This document shows positions 8,213 to 16,983 of a DNA stretch of 54,870 bases, in pieces. The stretch lies in NCBI GenBank assembly GCA_014800895.1, contig JAAVFG010000020.1:39116-93985 (forward strand), read 5' to 3'. Position numbers and translations under genes: made by a program. Position 1 is the first letter of the stretch; the number at the start of each line of letters is the position of its first letter. The DNA is from Bacteroidales bacterium (GTDB lineage: Bacteria > Bacteroidota > Bacteroidia > Bacteroidales > Muribaculaceae). A model generated the notes under the pieces. That model was not told the origin of the DNA and made no database searches. It saw only the letters and a list, made by a program, of their open reading frames with translations.

Positions 8213-9403
8213 ATGAAGCCCTTACAGACTAAGTTATCGGCATACGATGCTCCGCAGCGTGCCAAAGCCGCCGGGATTTATCCTTATTTCCGCCCCATTT
8301 CAAGCGAGCAGAATACAGAGGTGACGATGAACGGCAAAAAAGTTCTTATGTTCGGTTCAAATTCCTACATGGGACTTACAAATCATCCTAAGGTAATTGA
8401 GGCTGCAGTAGAAGCAACAAAGAAATATGGCACCGGTATGGCCGGCTCTCCGTTCCTAAACGGCACACTGGATATTCATAAAGAATTTGAAGCCAAGATT
8501 GCCGACTATGTAGGGAAAGAGGATGCGATGCTTTATTCCACCGGTTTTGGTGTAAATCTCGGTGTTGTATCCGCTCTTACAGGTCGTGAAGATTACATCA
8601 TACTTGATGAGCAGGATCATGCTTCCATTATCGAGGGTCGACGTCTCTCCTTTTCCAATTATCTGAAGTATAAGCATAACGACATGGCTTCTCTTGAGGC
8701 ACAGCTCAAGAAGTGCGATCCGGATAAAGTGAAGCTGATCGTTACAGACGGTGTCTTCTCAATGGAGGGCGATGTAGCGAATCTCCCCGAAATGGTGCGT
8801 CTCGCCAAACAGTATAACGCCACTTTGATGGTGGATGAGGCTCACGGTATCGGCGTGTTCGGCGAAGGGGGTCGTGGCACATGTAATCACTTCGGCGTAA
8901 CAGACGATGTTGACTTGATCATGGGTACATTCTCCAAGTCGTTCGCTTCATTAGGTGGATTTATCGCTACTGATAAGGTAGTGACCAACTTCCTCCGTCA
9001 TCACTCACGTTCTTATATCTTCACCGCCTCTATCACGCCTGCAGCAACAGCTGCAGCGAGCGCGGCAATGGATATCATGCTTGCCGAGCCCGAGCGTCAG
9101 GAACATCTCTGGGCAATCACCAACTATGCGCTTGACTCATTCCGCGAGATGGGGTGTGAAATCGGTAACACTTCCACTCCGATTATCCCTCTCTTCATCC
9201 GTGATGACTACAAGACTTTCCATGTGACCCGCGACCTTCTTGACGAGGGTGTATTTGTGAATCCTGTTGTCACTCCCGCCGTTGCGCCACATGATACTTT
9301 GATTCGCTATTCATTGATGGCAACCCACACAAAAGACCAGGTGACACGTTCGCTGGAGGCAATCGAGAAGGTTTTCAAGAAGTATGATCTCTTGAAGAAA
9401 TAA
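8213..9403 (+). CDS. spt: Serine palmitoyltransferase (sphingolipid synthesis)
   Basis: A 396-residue PLP-dependent enzyme of the alpha-oxoamine synthase family. It condenses an amino acid with an acyl-CoA; in gut Bacteroidota the close relatives make 3-ketosphinganine from serine and fatty acyl-CoA, the first step of sphingolipid synthesis. Visible residues are the PLP lysine K242 in GTFSKSFASLGGFI, D208 and H211 in MVDEAHG, and H136 in DEQDHASI. Segments such as YFRPISSEQ, LKYKHNDMASLE and THTKDQV agree with the Bacteroides serine palmitoyltransferase as I remember it rather than with Kbl or BioF. The length is normal for the family. It has its own promoter, a structured leader and a strong terminator, so it is probably monocistronic. 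The alternative label, glycine C-acetyltransferase, is a common misannotation of this group. Confidence 0.88.
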   Translation: MKPLQTKLSAYDAPQRAKAAGIYPYFRPISSEQNTEVTMNGKKVLMFGSNSYMGLTNHPKVIEAAVEATKKYGTGMAGSPFLNGTLDIHKEFEAKIADYVGKEDAMLYSTGFGVNLGVVSALTGREDYIILDEQDHASIIEGRRLSFSNYLKYKHNDMASLEAQLKKCDPDKVKLIVTDGVFSMEGDVANLPEMVRLAKQYNATLMVDEAHGIGVFGEGGRGTCNHFGVTDDVDLIMGTFSKSFASLGGFIATDKVVTNFLRHHSRSYIFTASITPAATAAASAAMDIMLAEPERQEHLWAITNYALDSFREMGCEIGNTSTPIIPLFIRDDYKTFHVTRDLLDEGVFVNPVVTPAVAPHDTLIRYSLMATHTKDQVTRSLEAIEKVFKKYDLLKK

Positions 9404-9449
9404 GAATCTTTCAGAGCTTATATCGTAAGCGTAAAATAAAAATTCAGGG

Positions 9450-9492
9450 GTAGCAATTATCATCTTTGGATAGTTGCTACTCTCTTTTTTTT
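9450..9492 (+). terminator. Intrinsic terminator after the serine palmitoyltransferase gene
   Basis: A ten-pair stem with one G-U pair (9450-9459 with 9471-9480, GTAGCAATTA/TAGTTGCTAC) is followed directly by TCTCTTTTTTTT. Confidence 0.9.
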
Positions 9493-9561
9493 CTCTATTC
9501 TGAAATTATAGAAAAATAATAGTAAAAGGGAAATATCCTCCCGAAATTAATAGAGTTTTTA

Positions 9562-9593
9562 TTTGAATAATAGGTATAAATGAATTAAATTCG
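9562..9593 (+). promoter_or_regulatory. Bacteroidota promoter of the pRiA4b ORF-3-like gene
   Basis: TTTG (9562-9565) is followed after 20 bases by TAAATTCG (9586-9593), one mismatch from TAnnTTTG. The start codon is 32 bases after the box. Confidence 0.5.
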
Positions 9594-9624
9594 CAATGGA
9601 AAAAGAATAACTATTTATAGTAAT

Positions 9625-10170
9625 ATGGTATACAGATTCAAATTGGTCAGCGATGAAGTGAATAACTTCTCGCGAGAAATTGAAATTGATTCGGAAAACA
9701 CATTCTTGCAGTTCCGTAATGCCATTCTCGAGAGTGTAGACTATACAAAGGATGAGCTTGATTCATTCTTTCTATGTGATGAAGAGTGGAACCGTGAGGA
9801 GGAAATCACACTTGAAGACATGGGCACATCATCAAGCGATACAGATCTCTGGCTCATGGAGGACACACCGCTAAGTGAACTTATAGAAGAGGAAGGTCAA
9901 AAATTAATCTTTGAATATGATTATTTAACCCAACGTTCATTCTTCATGGAGCTGAAGGAGATTATCCCTAACCGCCGTCTTACAGATCCTTTGTGTACAA
10001 TGAAGCGAGGCAAGGCGCCCAAGCAGTCGGTGGATCTGGATGCGTTTGAAAAGAAGGTGGATTTGGCTGCTCAGAAGAAGGTAGAAGACTTTGATGATAT
10101 AGAGATGTATTCTGCCGATGATTTCAATGATGAGGAGCTTTCCGAGGGCTTCAGCGAGATGGAAATGTAA
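9625..10170 (+). CDS. pRiA4b ORF-3-like (IS1096 passenger TnpR-like) protein
   Basis: A 181-residue acidic cytoplasmic protein. The first 120 residues fit the PRiA4_ORF3-like family (PF07929) that is common as a single chromosomal gene in Bacteroidales: MVYRFKLVSDEVNNFSREIEID, a segment FLCDEEWNREEEITLEDM and the later YDYLTQRSFFMELKEI. The C-terminal 60 residues are very acidic (DFDDIEMYSADDFNDEELSEGF) and probably disordered. The name comes from a plasmid gene and an insertion-sequence passenger, but no transposase or inverted repeats lie nearby, so I do not read it as mobile. Function is unknown. It has its own promoter and shares a bidirectional terminator with the converging gene at 10321. 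Confidence 0.75.
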   Translation: MVYRFKLVSDEVNNFSREIEIDSENTFLQFRNAILESVDYTKDELDSFFLCDEEWNREEEITLEDMGTSSSDTDLWLMEDTPLSELIEEEGQKLIFEYDYLTQRSFFMELKEIIPNRRLTDPLCTMKRGKAPKQSVDLDAFEKKVDLAAQKKVEDFDDIEMYSADDFNDEELSEGFSEMEM

Positions 10171-10195
10171 TCAATATAAATCAAATCGAAAAGAT

Positions 10196-10236
10196 AAAAA
10201 ATCAGTCCGGAGAATATTCTCCGGACTGATTTTTTT
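10196..10236. terminator. Bidirectional intrinsic terminator
   Basis: A perfect 15-pair palindrome without spacer (10201-10230, ATCAGTCCGGAGAAT and its complement) is flanked by AAAAA on the left and TTTTTT on the right. It serves two converging genes. Confidence 0.92.
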
Positions 10237-10320
10237 ATAAAGTAATTTCAATTTAATTCTATCGGATAAGTCCCGGCTCAAACAAAGAGGAGCATCCCGG
10301 TTTCATGTAATTGGGATGGG

Positions 10321-10677
10321 TTATTCCTCATCATTTCCTCCGAAAATTGAATCCCAGAGAGAGCGTTTTTTCTTTTCCGGACGCATGTGGACCTGCAGAG
10401 TCGGTTCTTCTTTGCCAAAGAAAAGAATATGTCCTTGAAATATGAAAGCCACATATCTGTCAAATTCAATAATTCCATGCAGACCTCTGATAAGGAACCG
10501 GCGGAAAGGATTGAACTCTTCCAGGTTTTCAACTATGAGCTCGTCATCATCAATCATGCGGATCTTATGGAAATCACCTAACAGATCAATAAAATATTCA
10601 AGCTGTAATTCCTCACGATGCTTATGGGGCTTATCGTAAGTCTTATATATTTCTTTTATTACTTCGTCAGTAATCAT
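10321..10677 (-). CDS. Hypothetical protein, 118 residues
   Basis: I do not recognise this gene. It encodes a soluble protein without signal peptide or membrane segment. The first two thirds are a mixed alpha/beta region (LQLEYFIDLLGDFHKIRMIDD, then GLHGIIEFDRYVAFIFQGHILFFGKEE), followed by a basic stretch RPEKKKRS and an acidic end FGGNDEE. The start is the ATG at 10675-10677. Coding is supported by length, by the neat bidirectional terminator beyond its stop codon and by its convergence with the gene at 9625. A second overlapping frame at 10278-10532 has poor composition and was discarded. No TAnnTTTG promoter was found upstream; the leader is pyrimidine-rich on the coding strand. Confidence 0.65.
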   Translation of the reverse strand: MITDEVIKEIYKTYDKPHKHREELQLEYFIDLLGDFHKIRMIDDDELIVENLEEFNPFRRFLIRGLHGIIEFDRYVAFIFQGHILFFGKEEPTLQVHMRPEKKKRSLWDSIFGGNDEE

Positions 10678-10893
10678 TCCTTTTAGTCAGTCTTAAGGTA
10701 AAAGTGGACGTTGTGTTTTCGGTATAAAATTGAGGAGATTGTGGAGGAGAAGGGGAGGAAATTTAGTGTGAAGGAGAGGAGGGAGAGTGTTTTTCTGATC
10801 CATATCAAACCCTAAGAGGTCCATATTTCTGACTATATAACATTCCTTACGGTGATAAGGTTTGCTCATATCAAGAAAATATACAAATTATTT

Positions 10894-10931
10894 ATAAAAA
10901 AACTCGTCCTCCCATCAGATGGAAGGACGAG
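10894..10931 (-). terminator. Intrinsic terminator of the methylmalonyl-CoA decarboxylase operon
   Basis: On the minus strand CTCGTCCT-CCAT pairs with ATGG-AGGACGAG with a single mismatch (10903-10915 with 10919-10931) and is followed by a run of seven T residues. It lies 28 bases after the last gene's stop. Confidence 0.9.
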
Positions 10932-10959
10932 CCTATTAATGAAGAAATGAAGAATTTGA

Positions 10960-12135
10960 TTATCCGAGGAAGCTGAGAAGCACACCTGCGGCAACTGCCG
11001 AACCGATTACACCTGCAACGTTGGGACCCATAGCATGCATCAAAAGATAGTTAGAGGGGTCATACTCGAGTCCGAGGTTGTTGGATATACGCGCTGCCAT
11101 AGGCACTGCGCTCACGCCGGCATTACCGATAAGAGGATTGATTCTCTTATCCTTCTTAAGGAAGAGGTTGAAAATCTTCACGGAGAGCACACCGGCACAG
11201 GATGCGATGATGAATGCCACGAATCCGAGTCCGAATATCTTGAGAGTATCAAGATTAAGGAACTTGTCAGCCTGAGTGGAAGCTCCGACTGTCAGACCGA
11301 GAAGGATAGTGATTATATCGGTCATTGCATTGCTTGCAGTCTTGGCGAGACGTGTTGTAACGCCGCTCTCACGAAGAAGATTACCGAAGAAGAGCATACC
11401 GAGCAATGGAATACCGGAAGGCACTACAAAGCAGGTCAGCACCACTCCCACGATGGGGAAGAGAATCTTCTCATTCTGGCTCACGACGCGAGCGGGTTTC
11501 ATCTTGATAAGACGCTCCTCCTTGGAAGTCAGCATCCTCATGATAGGAGGCTGGATAAGGGGGATAAGAGCCATATATGAGTAAGCGGATACTGCCACAG
11601 CTCCCAAGAGATCCGGATTAAGCTTGGATGTGGTGAAGATAGCGGTCGGACCATCCGCGCCGCCGATGATAGCCACACATCCGGCTGAAAGAGGATCGAA
11701 GCCGCAGAGGAGAGAGAGCATATAAGCTCCGAAGATACCGAACTGCGCGCAAGCTCCGATAATCATCAGTTTAGGATTGGCAAGAAGAGCCGAAAAGTCA
11801 GTCATCGCACCGATACCGAGGAAGATCAAGGGGGGATACCAACCTTTCTCCACACCGTTATAGAGGATATTCAGCACAGACCCAGGCTCATATATACCGA
11901 TTTCCATTCCCTCCTGGAAGGGGATGTTACCGATAAGCATACCGAAGCCGATAGGCACGAGAAGAAGGGGTTCGAAATTCTTCTTTATGGCGAGCCATAC
12001 GAAGAAGCATCCGACAGCCAACATCACCAGATTAGTCCATTCGCAGTTATAGAACCCGGTGAACTGCCAGAATGAATCAACAGTCTGACGCATAAACTCG
12101 CCAAACGAGTAATTACAAATTAAATTGAAAAGCAT
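10960..12135 (-). CDS. Sodium ion-translocating decarboxylase beta subunit (OadB/MmdB-like)
   Basis: A 391-residue integral membrane protein, the subunit that decarboxylates carboxybiotin and drives sodium ions out across the inner membrane. It has about nine hydrophobic segments and the family hallmarks IIGGADGPTAIF (156-167, with the ion-binding aspartate D161) and GNAGVSAVPMAAR (337-349). It is the last gene of a five-gene operon with the epimerase, carboxyltransferase, OadG-like and biotin carrier genes, which points to methylmalonyl-CoA as substrate rather than oxaloacetate. The operon therefore couples the last steps of the succinate-propionate route to a sodium gradient. An internal ATG at residue 15 (MRQTVDSFWQF) is a possible alternative start. 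Confidence 0.93.
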   Translation of the reverse strand: MLFNLICNYSFGEFMRQTVDSFWQFTGFYNCEWTNLVMLAVGCFFVWLAIKKNFEPLLLVPIGFGMLIGNIPFQEGMEIGIYEPGSVLNILYNGVEKGWYPPLIFLGIGAMTDFSALLANPKLMIIGACAQFGIFGAYMLSLLCGFDPLSAGCVAIIGGADGPTAIFTTSKLNPDLLGAVAVSAYSYMALIPLIQPPIMRMLTSKEERLIKMKPARVVSQNEKILFPIVGVVLTCFVVPSGIPLLGMLFFGNLLRESGVTTRLAKTASNAMTDIITILLGLTVGASTQADKFLNLDTLKIFGLGFVAFIIASCAGVLSVKIFNLFLKKDKRINPLIGNAGVSAVPMAARISNNLGLEYDPSNYLLMHAMGPNVAGVIGSAVAAGVLLSFLG

Positions 12136-12171
12136 GGTAGGTAGTTTCTAAGGTAAAGTAGGGAGCGAGGT

Positions 12172-12609
12172 TTATTCAATAATCATGATATCGGTTCCCT
12201 CGAGGACAGCATCGCCTACATTTACGAGAATCTTCTTGACAGTACCACCATGAGAGGTCTTGACATCATTTTCCATCTTCATAGCTTCAAGCACACACAC
12301 AGTGTCGCCGGCTTTAACTGTATCGCCCACATTAACAGAGAGAGATAAGATTGTGCCGGGGAGGGGAGCCTTCACAGTTGAAGCAGCAGAAGCCGCCGCA
12401 GGCTTGGGAGCGGGAGTGCTTGAAGTGACAGCGCCGGAGATACCGGCAGTCTTGCCGCTCTGAGAGAGGGCTGGCTTCTGAGGAGCAGCCTTATCGAGCT
12501 CTACCTTGTAGGGCACGCCATTCACTTCAACTTTTACCTCATTGTCGATCACGTCGCCGACATTGACAGTGAATTTAAGACCGTTAATCTTATATTTATA
12601 TTCTTTCAT
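12172..12609 (-). CDS. Biotin carrier subunit of methylmalonyl-CoA decarboxylase
   Basis: A 145-residue biotinyl carrier protein that shuttles carboxybiotin between the carboxyltransferase and the membrane beta subunit. The N-terminal 45 residues form a small adaptor region (MKEYKYKINGLKFTV), followed by an alanine/proline-rich flexible linker (about 45-78) and a lipoyl/biotinyl domain (about 79-145). The biotinylated lysine is K111 in the canonical EAMKMEND. It lies 36 bases upstream of the OadB-like gene and 12 bases downstream of the OadG-like gene in the same operon. Length and layout are typical of gamma/delta carrier subunits of sodium-pumping decarboxylases. Confidence 0.95.
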   Translation of the reverse strand: MKEYKYKINGLKFTVNVGDVIDNEVKVEVNGVPYKVELDKAAPQKPALSQSGKTAGISGAVTSSTPAPKPAAASAASTVKAPLPGTILSLSVNVGDTVKAGDTVCVLEAMKMENDVKTSHGGTVKKILVNVGDAVLEGTDIMIIE

Positions 12610-12621
12610 GATAAAATGAAA

Positions 12622-13245
12622 TTACTTTACAGAACGTTTTAAAGGTCTTCTCACAGAAGCCACGGCTGCGCCGCGATCCGGGAGCTGACGTAAGTTATAG
12701 ATTTTAGAATTCCAGGGAGAATACGCCTTTCTCATGCGCTTGATGGTAAGGATGGTATCCTCCATGTCGTGACCCTGTCCGAAATGCTCGGCAAGCGCCA
12801 TGGCGATAGCAGCGATCACCTCGCCGGAGTCATTCTCATCATGATGCTCCTCGGCGGTGGTGTCATCCACACCGTGAGCCTCTTTCTTCTTGCGGGTATG
12901 AGCACTTGCAGAAATCTTTCCGAAGATAAGGAAGAGGATGGAAAGCACCACGAGCGCGCCTATCACGATACACATGGCGATGATTGTGATAGCGCCGCCT
13001 GCGCTGTCATTCTCAGCCGCATTCTTAGCTTTCTCTGCCTGAGTCATCTTACGGGCGATCTTGCTCTCCTGAATAGTATTGGTCTCAGTGCTGTTCACCC
13101 AGTTGCCGGTCACTTCAGTCTGTTCGCCCTGAACAGCGACCACTGTATCTTGCTGCGGCTCTGCCGACATCGCTGCCGTTGCGGCAGGAGCCGTAACGAA
13201 CAACGATGCACATAGAGCGGTAGCCAAAAATGTTTTTTTCAACAT
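12622..13245 (-). CDS. OadG-family small subunit of the sodium-pumping decarboxylase
   Basis: A 207-residue membrane-anchored protein that should hold the carboxyltransferase and beta subunit together. It has a cleavable-looking N-terminal hydrophobic segment (MLKKTFLATALCASLFVTAP), a periplasmic linker, one clear membrane helix (about 84-108, AITIIAMCIVIGALVVLSIL) and a charged, histidine-rich cytoplasmic part (EEHHDEND). The C-terminus carries GEVIAAIAMALAEHF and a conserved-looking RMRKAYSPWNSKIYNLRQLP. E. coli-type OadG is under 100 residues, so this form is about twice as long, which I believe is usual in Bacteroidales. The family assignment rests on operon position plus the single-helix architecture. 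Confidence 0.85.
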   Translation of the reverse strand: MLKKTFLATALCASLFVTAPAATAAMSAEPQQDTVVAVQGEQTEVTGNWVNSTETNTIQESKIARKMTQAEKAKNAAENDSAGGAITIIAMCIVIGALVVLSILFLIFGKISASAHTRKKKEAHGVDDTTAEEHHDENDSGEVIAAIAMALAEHFGQGHDMEDTILTIKRMRKAYSPWNSKIYNLRQLPDRGAAVASVRRPLKRSVK

Positions 13246-13264
13246 CTTATCGACTTTAATATTA

Positions 13265-14818
13265 TTACAGAGGGATATTACCGTGCTTCTTAGCGGGATT
13301 CACCTGCTTCTTTGTGGCAAGCATGTTGAGAGCCTTGATCACACGGAAACGGGTGTTGCGGGGCTCGATGATATCATCGATATAACCGAACTTCGCAGCC
13401 TGATAGGGATTGGCAAAGAGATTACGGTATTCCTCCTCTTTCTCAAGCTTGAACTGAGCGGGATTCTCGTGAGTCTTAGCCTCCTTGGCATAAAGCACAC
13501 CAACTGCACCTTCAGCACCCATAACGGCAATCTCAGATGAGGGCCATGCATAGTTGACATCGCCGCGGAGCTGCTTACAGCTCATCACGATGTGAGAACC
13601 GCCGTAGCTCTTGCGGAGAGTAACTGTAACCTTAGGAACGGTAGCCTCGCCATATGCGTAAAGGAGTTTCGCACCGTGAAGGATCACGCCGTTATATTCC
13701 TGACCTGTTCCGGGAAGGAATCCGGGCACGTCAACCAGTGTAACGAGAGGAATATTGAAGCAGTCGCAGAAGCGAACGAAACGTGCAGCCTTGCGTGATG
13801 CGTTGGAGTCAAGCACACCGGCAAGCACCTTGGGCTGATTGGCTACCACACCGACAGCCTGACCGTTCATGCGGGCAAAGCCAACGATGATATTCTTTGC
13901 AAAATCCTTCTGCACCTCAAGAAACTCGCTGTCATCCACGATAGCCCCGATCACTTCATACATATCGTATGATTTCTTGGGATTATCAGGCACGATATCG
14001 TTGAGTTTATCCTCAAGACGATCGATAGGATCCTTGCACTCCACGAGGGGAGTCTCCTCAAGGTTGTTTTGGGGAATATAGCTGATAAGCTTGCGGATAA
14101 GCGCGAGAGCTTCATCCTCAGACTCTGTAGCGAAATGAGTCACACCGCTCTTTGAAGCATGAACGGATGCTCCACCGAGCTGCTCCTGAGTCACATCCTC
14201 ACCTGTAACGGTCTTCACTACTGTAGGACCGGTAAGGAACATATAAGAGAGACCCTTGGTCATGATTGTGAAGTCGGTGAGGGCAGGGCTATATACAGCG
14301 CCACCGGCACAAGGACCGAGGATAGCTGAAATCTGGGGGATAACACCGGATGCAAGAATATTACGCTGGAAGATCTCTGCGTAACCGCCGAGAGCATTGA
14401 TACCCTCCTGAATACGGGCACCGCCGGAGTCATTAAGACCGATACAGGGTGCGCCCATCTTCATAGCCATATCCATTACCTTGCAGATCTTCTGTGCCAT
14501 TGTCTCAGAGAGCGAACCTCCGAGAACGGTGAAGTCCTGTGCGAAAACATATACCAGACGACCGTCGATAGTACCGAAACCGGTAACAACTCCATCACCG
14601 AGGGGCTGTTTTTTCTCCATGCCGAAGTTGGTGCAACGGTGTGTTACAAACATATCGAGCTCTTCAAAAGAACCCTCATCAAGGAGAATAGCGATACGCT
14701 CGCGGGCGGTATATTTACCGCGCTCATGCTGCTTGATGATAGCTTTTTCGCCGCCACCGAGGCGTGCGATATTTCTTTTCTCAATAAGCTCGTTGATTTT
14801 TTCTTCTTGCTTGCTCAT
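13265..14818 (-). CDS. mmdA: Methylmalonyl-CoA decarboxylase / propionyl-CoA carboxylase carboxyltransferase subunit
   Basis: A 517-residue carboxyltransferase of the acyl-CoA carboxylase beta family. It moves the carboxyl group from (S)-methylmalonyl-CoA to biotin, giving propionyl-CoA. Both crotonase-like halves are present: the N-terminal one with [11 protein letters not shown] (100-110) and the oxyanion motif GGARIQEG (132-139), the C-terminal one with [16 protein letters not shown] and [18 protein letters not shown] sequence (here [14 protein letters not shown]), ending KKHGNIPL. A biotin carboxylase gene is absent from the operon and a sodium-pump beta subunit is present, so the decarboxylation direction is favoured. 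It sits between mce and the OadG-like gene, 30 and 19 bases away. Confidence 0.95.
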   Translation of the reverse strand: MSKQEEKINELIEKRNIARLGGGEKAIIKQHERGKYTARERIAILLDEGSFEELDMFVTHRCTNFGMEKKQPLGDGVVTGFGTIDGRLVYVFAQDFTVLGGSLSETMAQKICKVMDMAMKMGAPCIGLNDSGGARIQEGINALGGYAEIFQRNILASGVIPQISAILGPCAGGAVYSPALTDFTIMTKGLSYMFLTGPTVVKTVTGEDVTQEQLGGASVHASKSGVTHFATESEDEALALIRKLISYIPQNNLEETPLVECKDPIDRLEDKLNDIVPDNPKKSYDMYEVIGAIVDDSEFLEVQKDFAKNIIVGFARMNGQAVGVVANQPKVLAGVLDSNASRKAARFVRFCDCFNIPLVTLVDVPGFLPGTGQEYNGVILHGAKLLYAYGEATVPKVTVTLRKSYGGSHIVMSCKQLRGDVNYAWPSSEIAVMGAEGAVGVLYAKEAKTHENPAQFKLEKEEEYRNLFANPYQAAKFGYIDDIIEPRNTRFRVIKALNMLATKKQVNPAKKHGNIPL

Positions 14819-14848
14819 TTTAATGCGGGTTAGATAGAAAAAATTGAT

Positions 14849-15271
14849 TTACTTTTTTGCGGGATCTTCACAAAGTTCTGTGAGTACAGCCTCGGTTGAT
14901 TTGGGGTGGAGGAATGCGATCTGCAAGCCGTCAGCGCCTTTACGGGGAGCCTTGTCAATGAGTTTGATACCCTTTTCCTCTGCCTCGGCGAGAGCCTCAG
15001 CCACGCCATCTTCAACAGCGAAAGCCATGTGGTGCATACCACCGCGACCACCGTTCTTCTCGATGAATTTAGCGATAGTGCTATCGGGGGAAGTTGCCTC
15101 GAGAAGCTCGATCTTTGTATCGCCTACCTTGAAGAAAGCAGTAGTGACTTTCTGATCCTCAACTACCTCTTTCTTGTAGCATTTGAGACCGAGAACAGTC
15201 TCGTAATACTTGATAGCTTCCTCAAGATTGGGGACAGCGATACCGATGTGTTCGATATGGGAAATTTCCAT
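14849..15271 (-). CDS. mce: Methylmalonyl-CoA epimerase
   Basis: A 140-residue cytoplasmic enzyme of the glyoxalase/vicinal oxygen chelate fold. It converts (R)-methylmalonyl-CoA, the mutase product, into the (S) form used by the decarboxylase. The start [11 protein letters not shown] carries the first metal histidine H8, [12 protein letters not shown] carries the second (H80 or H81), and a glutamate near [11 protein letters not shown] is the likely last ligand. It is the first gene of the operon and has a TATATTTG promoter box about 120 bases upstream. Size and motifs match the family closely. Confidence 0.95.
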   Translation of the reverse strand: MEISHIEHIGIAVPNLEEAIKYYETVLGLKCYKKEVVEDQKVTTAFFKVGDTKIELLEATSPDSTIAKFIEKNGGRGGMHHMAFAVEDGVAEALAEAEEKGIKLIDKAPRKGADGLQIAFLHPKSTEAVLTELCEDPAKK

Positions 15272-15392
15272 TGTACTTTGTAATTTATGTTAATTAGTTT
15301 AGATTCAAAGTTGATAGGTAAGTATTAGAAATTATTGAGCGATTGATTCCGCAATTTCAACAGCCTAATTTTAAATACTTGCTTATTCTGTG

Positions 15393-15400
15393 CAAATATA
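15393..15400 (-). promoter_or_regulatory. -7 promoter box of the mce-mmdA operon
   Basis: TATATTTG on the minus strand matches TAnnTTTG exactly. TTTG elements exist upstream at 16 and 22 bases, neither at the ideal 19-20. The predicted leader is about 115 bases. Confidence 0.55.
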
Positions 15401-15431
15401 ACAAAATTTAGTCTAACAAACGCAAATTATG

Positions 15432-15467
15432 TTGTAAAACAAGAGCCAATCCAATGATTGGCTCTTG
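15432..15467 (-). terminator. Intrinsic terminator of the SusCD-protease operon
   Basis: A perfect 12-pair stem CAAGAGCCAATC/GATTGGCTCTTG (15440-15451, 15456-15467) with a four-base loop, followed on the minus strand by TTTTACAAC. It lies about 60 bases past the stop codon of the M6-like protease gene; the other strand has a TTTTAT tail as well. Confidence 0.85.
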
Positions 15468-15525
15468 TTTTATGGTTAACTACAACAAAATTTGACGGGG
15501 CATATACAAATAATAGGAATATATG

Positions 15526-16983
15526 TCAGAGATATATCTTCTTCCCATTGAGAATATAAACTCCGGGGGAAGAGGGGAGGGCGCGAAGACGTTGACCCTG
15601 TAGATTATAGACAGTGACCTCTCCGCTACGTATTTTAGCATCAAGTTCGGCTCTGTCAAGCCCGGTCAGCCCATTGTCTCTCTCTATCTCATCTATAGCT
15701 GATGAGTTATTCATTGAGAATTTAAATGAGATGGCTCCATCTTTGGGCGTCACTTCCGATATAGAGAATCCGGCTCTTGTTCCATCGCTGTAGAATGGAT
15801 AATCTTCATCATCTTCAGTGCCGAAACCGAATCTGTTTGTCTCAGATCCTAACGCTGCCTGTCGGATTTTTCCCGGTTTGCTCTGTGACCCTCCGGGGCG
15901 GAAGATATACACCTCCTGTTTCGCCCCCAGATTACCTTTCACAGTAGGATTGACACGGTACACAATTATACCTCCCGGTGGAAGAGTCTTATCCCAAATA
16001 TCCGCGCGGTCACGATATTCAATCATAAAATACTCCTTCTTATCCTTGTCAGGGTATATTTTATATACCACATTTTCCGGAGAAGGAGAATTCAGAGGAT
16101 TCAGCTCATATACTCCATCCTCCGTAAGCTCTTTTATCTCATCATCCCTAATCCATTCCCCAAAGTTTTTTGAGTATCGGTTACGGATATAGGCAGTGAC
16201 GCTTTGCGGCACTTTCTGATTATCGCTCATCAGATCCCAGACATTTACCGGATCAATCTGCGGGCTGTTCTTAGAAGTATATAGGTCGTAGGCATCAAGA
16301 GTATGCATCATTTCATGACACACGACTCCTGTATTCAGTTCAATCCCATCCAAAGACTTATACCCATTATAGTGGTCAAAAACCTGCAGGACATTCCCGA
16401 TTCTTTTATTTTTAAGGAGAATTTTAAGATCAGATGCCCAGCCGTTATTTATCCGGAAATTCTGAGGCCAAAGCATCCTTGAAGAGGAAATATCAGACGA
16501 TCCGTTGAATACTATGGTAAGGTTATCGACCTCTCCATCATTATTCCCATCAAGGTTTATGTCATCAGGTAAAAGAGCATCTATCTCACTGCATATATCC
16601 TGCACCAATAATTTAATTCGTGTATTAAGGAGAAGGGTATATTCATCGTAACCCTCCGGATTTGATTCCGATTTGGCAAGATAATAGCTCCGAGGGTGAG
16701 CATCGGTATATTCCACTTTTATTATCTGTGACTCCCAATCTGCTCGTCCGTAACTCATCGTGTTGAAATAATTCCGGACGGAGTTTACGCCCTCTTCACG
16801 GGAATTGAAGAAGGATTCATACCAATCATACGAAGGGGAGTCCGCATTATCCTCTCCATGATACCATTGAGAGGGCTGGTCGGAGAAATTCACGAAACAT
16901 ACCACATTGGTAAGCTTAACAGGCTCGGCAAAGAGAGCCGAGCCTGTCGTGAGAGCTACCGCTAAAAGCAGTGATTTTTTCAT
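15526..16983 (-). CDS. M6-family-like secreted zinc metalloprotease
   Basis: A 485-residue secreted protease. It has a signal peptide (MKKSLLLAVALTTGSALFA), a metalloprotease domain (about 22-400) with the zinc signature HEMMH (H223, E224, H227) in VVCHEMMHTLDAYDLY, where D233 fits the DLY position of immune-inhibitor-A/M6 proteases; the glycine usual two residues after the second histidine is an aspartate here. An acidic segment NLDGNNDGEVDNLTIVF (about 143-159) resembles a calcium-binding stretch of the family. The C-terminus VTVYNLQGQRLRALPSSPGVYILNGKKIYL-like end (NLQGQRL ... GVYILNGKKI) is a short sorting-type tail. It overlaps the preceding gene by four bases (ATGA). It is the last gene of the SusCD operon, so it probably degrades proteins whose peptides the operon imports. 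Confidence 0.85.
   Translation of the reverse strand: MKKSLLLAVALTTGSALFAEPVKLTNVVCFVNFSDQPSQWYHGEDNADSPSYDWYESFFNSREEGVNSVRNYFNTMSYGRADWESQIIKVEYTDAHPRSYYLAKSESNPEGYDEYTLLLNTRIKLLVQDICSEIDALLPDDINLDGNNDGEVDNLTIVFNGSSDISSSRMLWPQNFRINNGWASDLKILLKNKRIGNVLQVFDHYNGYKSLDGIELNTGVVCHEMMHTLDAYDLYTSKNSPQIDPVNVWDLMSDNQKVPQSVTAYIRNRYSKNFGEWIRDDEIKELTEDGVYELNPLNSPSPENVVYKIYPDKDKKEYFMIEYRDRADIWDKTLPPGGIIVYRVNPTVKGNLGAKQEVYIFRPGGSQSKPGKIRQAALGSETNRFGFGTEDDEDYPFYSDGTRAGFSISEVTPKDGAISFKFSMNNSSAIDEIERDNGLTGLDRAELDAKIRSGEVTVYNLQGQRLRALPSSPGVYILNGKKIYL

Noticed and set aside
9625..10170. Possible mobile element because of the IS1096/pRiA4b family name
   Set aside because: No transposase, terminal inverted repeats or target duplication are visible; the family is common as an isolated chromosomal gene.
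10278..10532. 84-codon frame overlapping the hypothetical gene at 10321
   Set aside because: The competing frame is longer, has better composition and ends just before the bidirectional terminator, while this one runs past its stop codon towards the terminator with an odd residue mix.
10690..10958. Possible small gene or gene remnant on the plus strand in the purine tract
   Set aside because: The frame has no good start codon, is interrupted by TAA and its residues simply reflect the purine bias.
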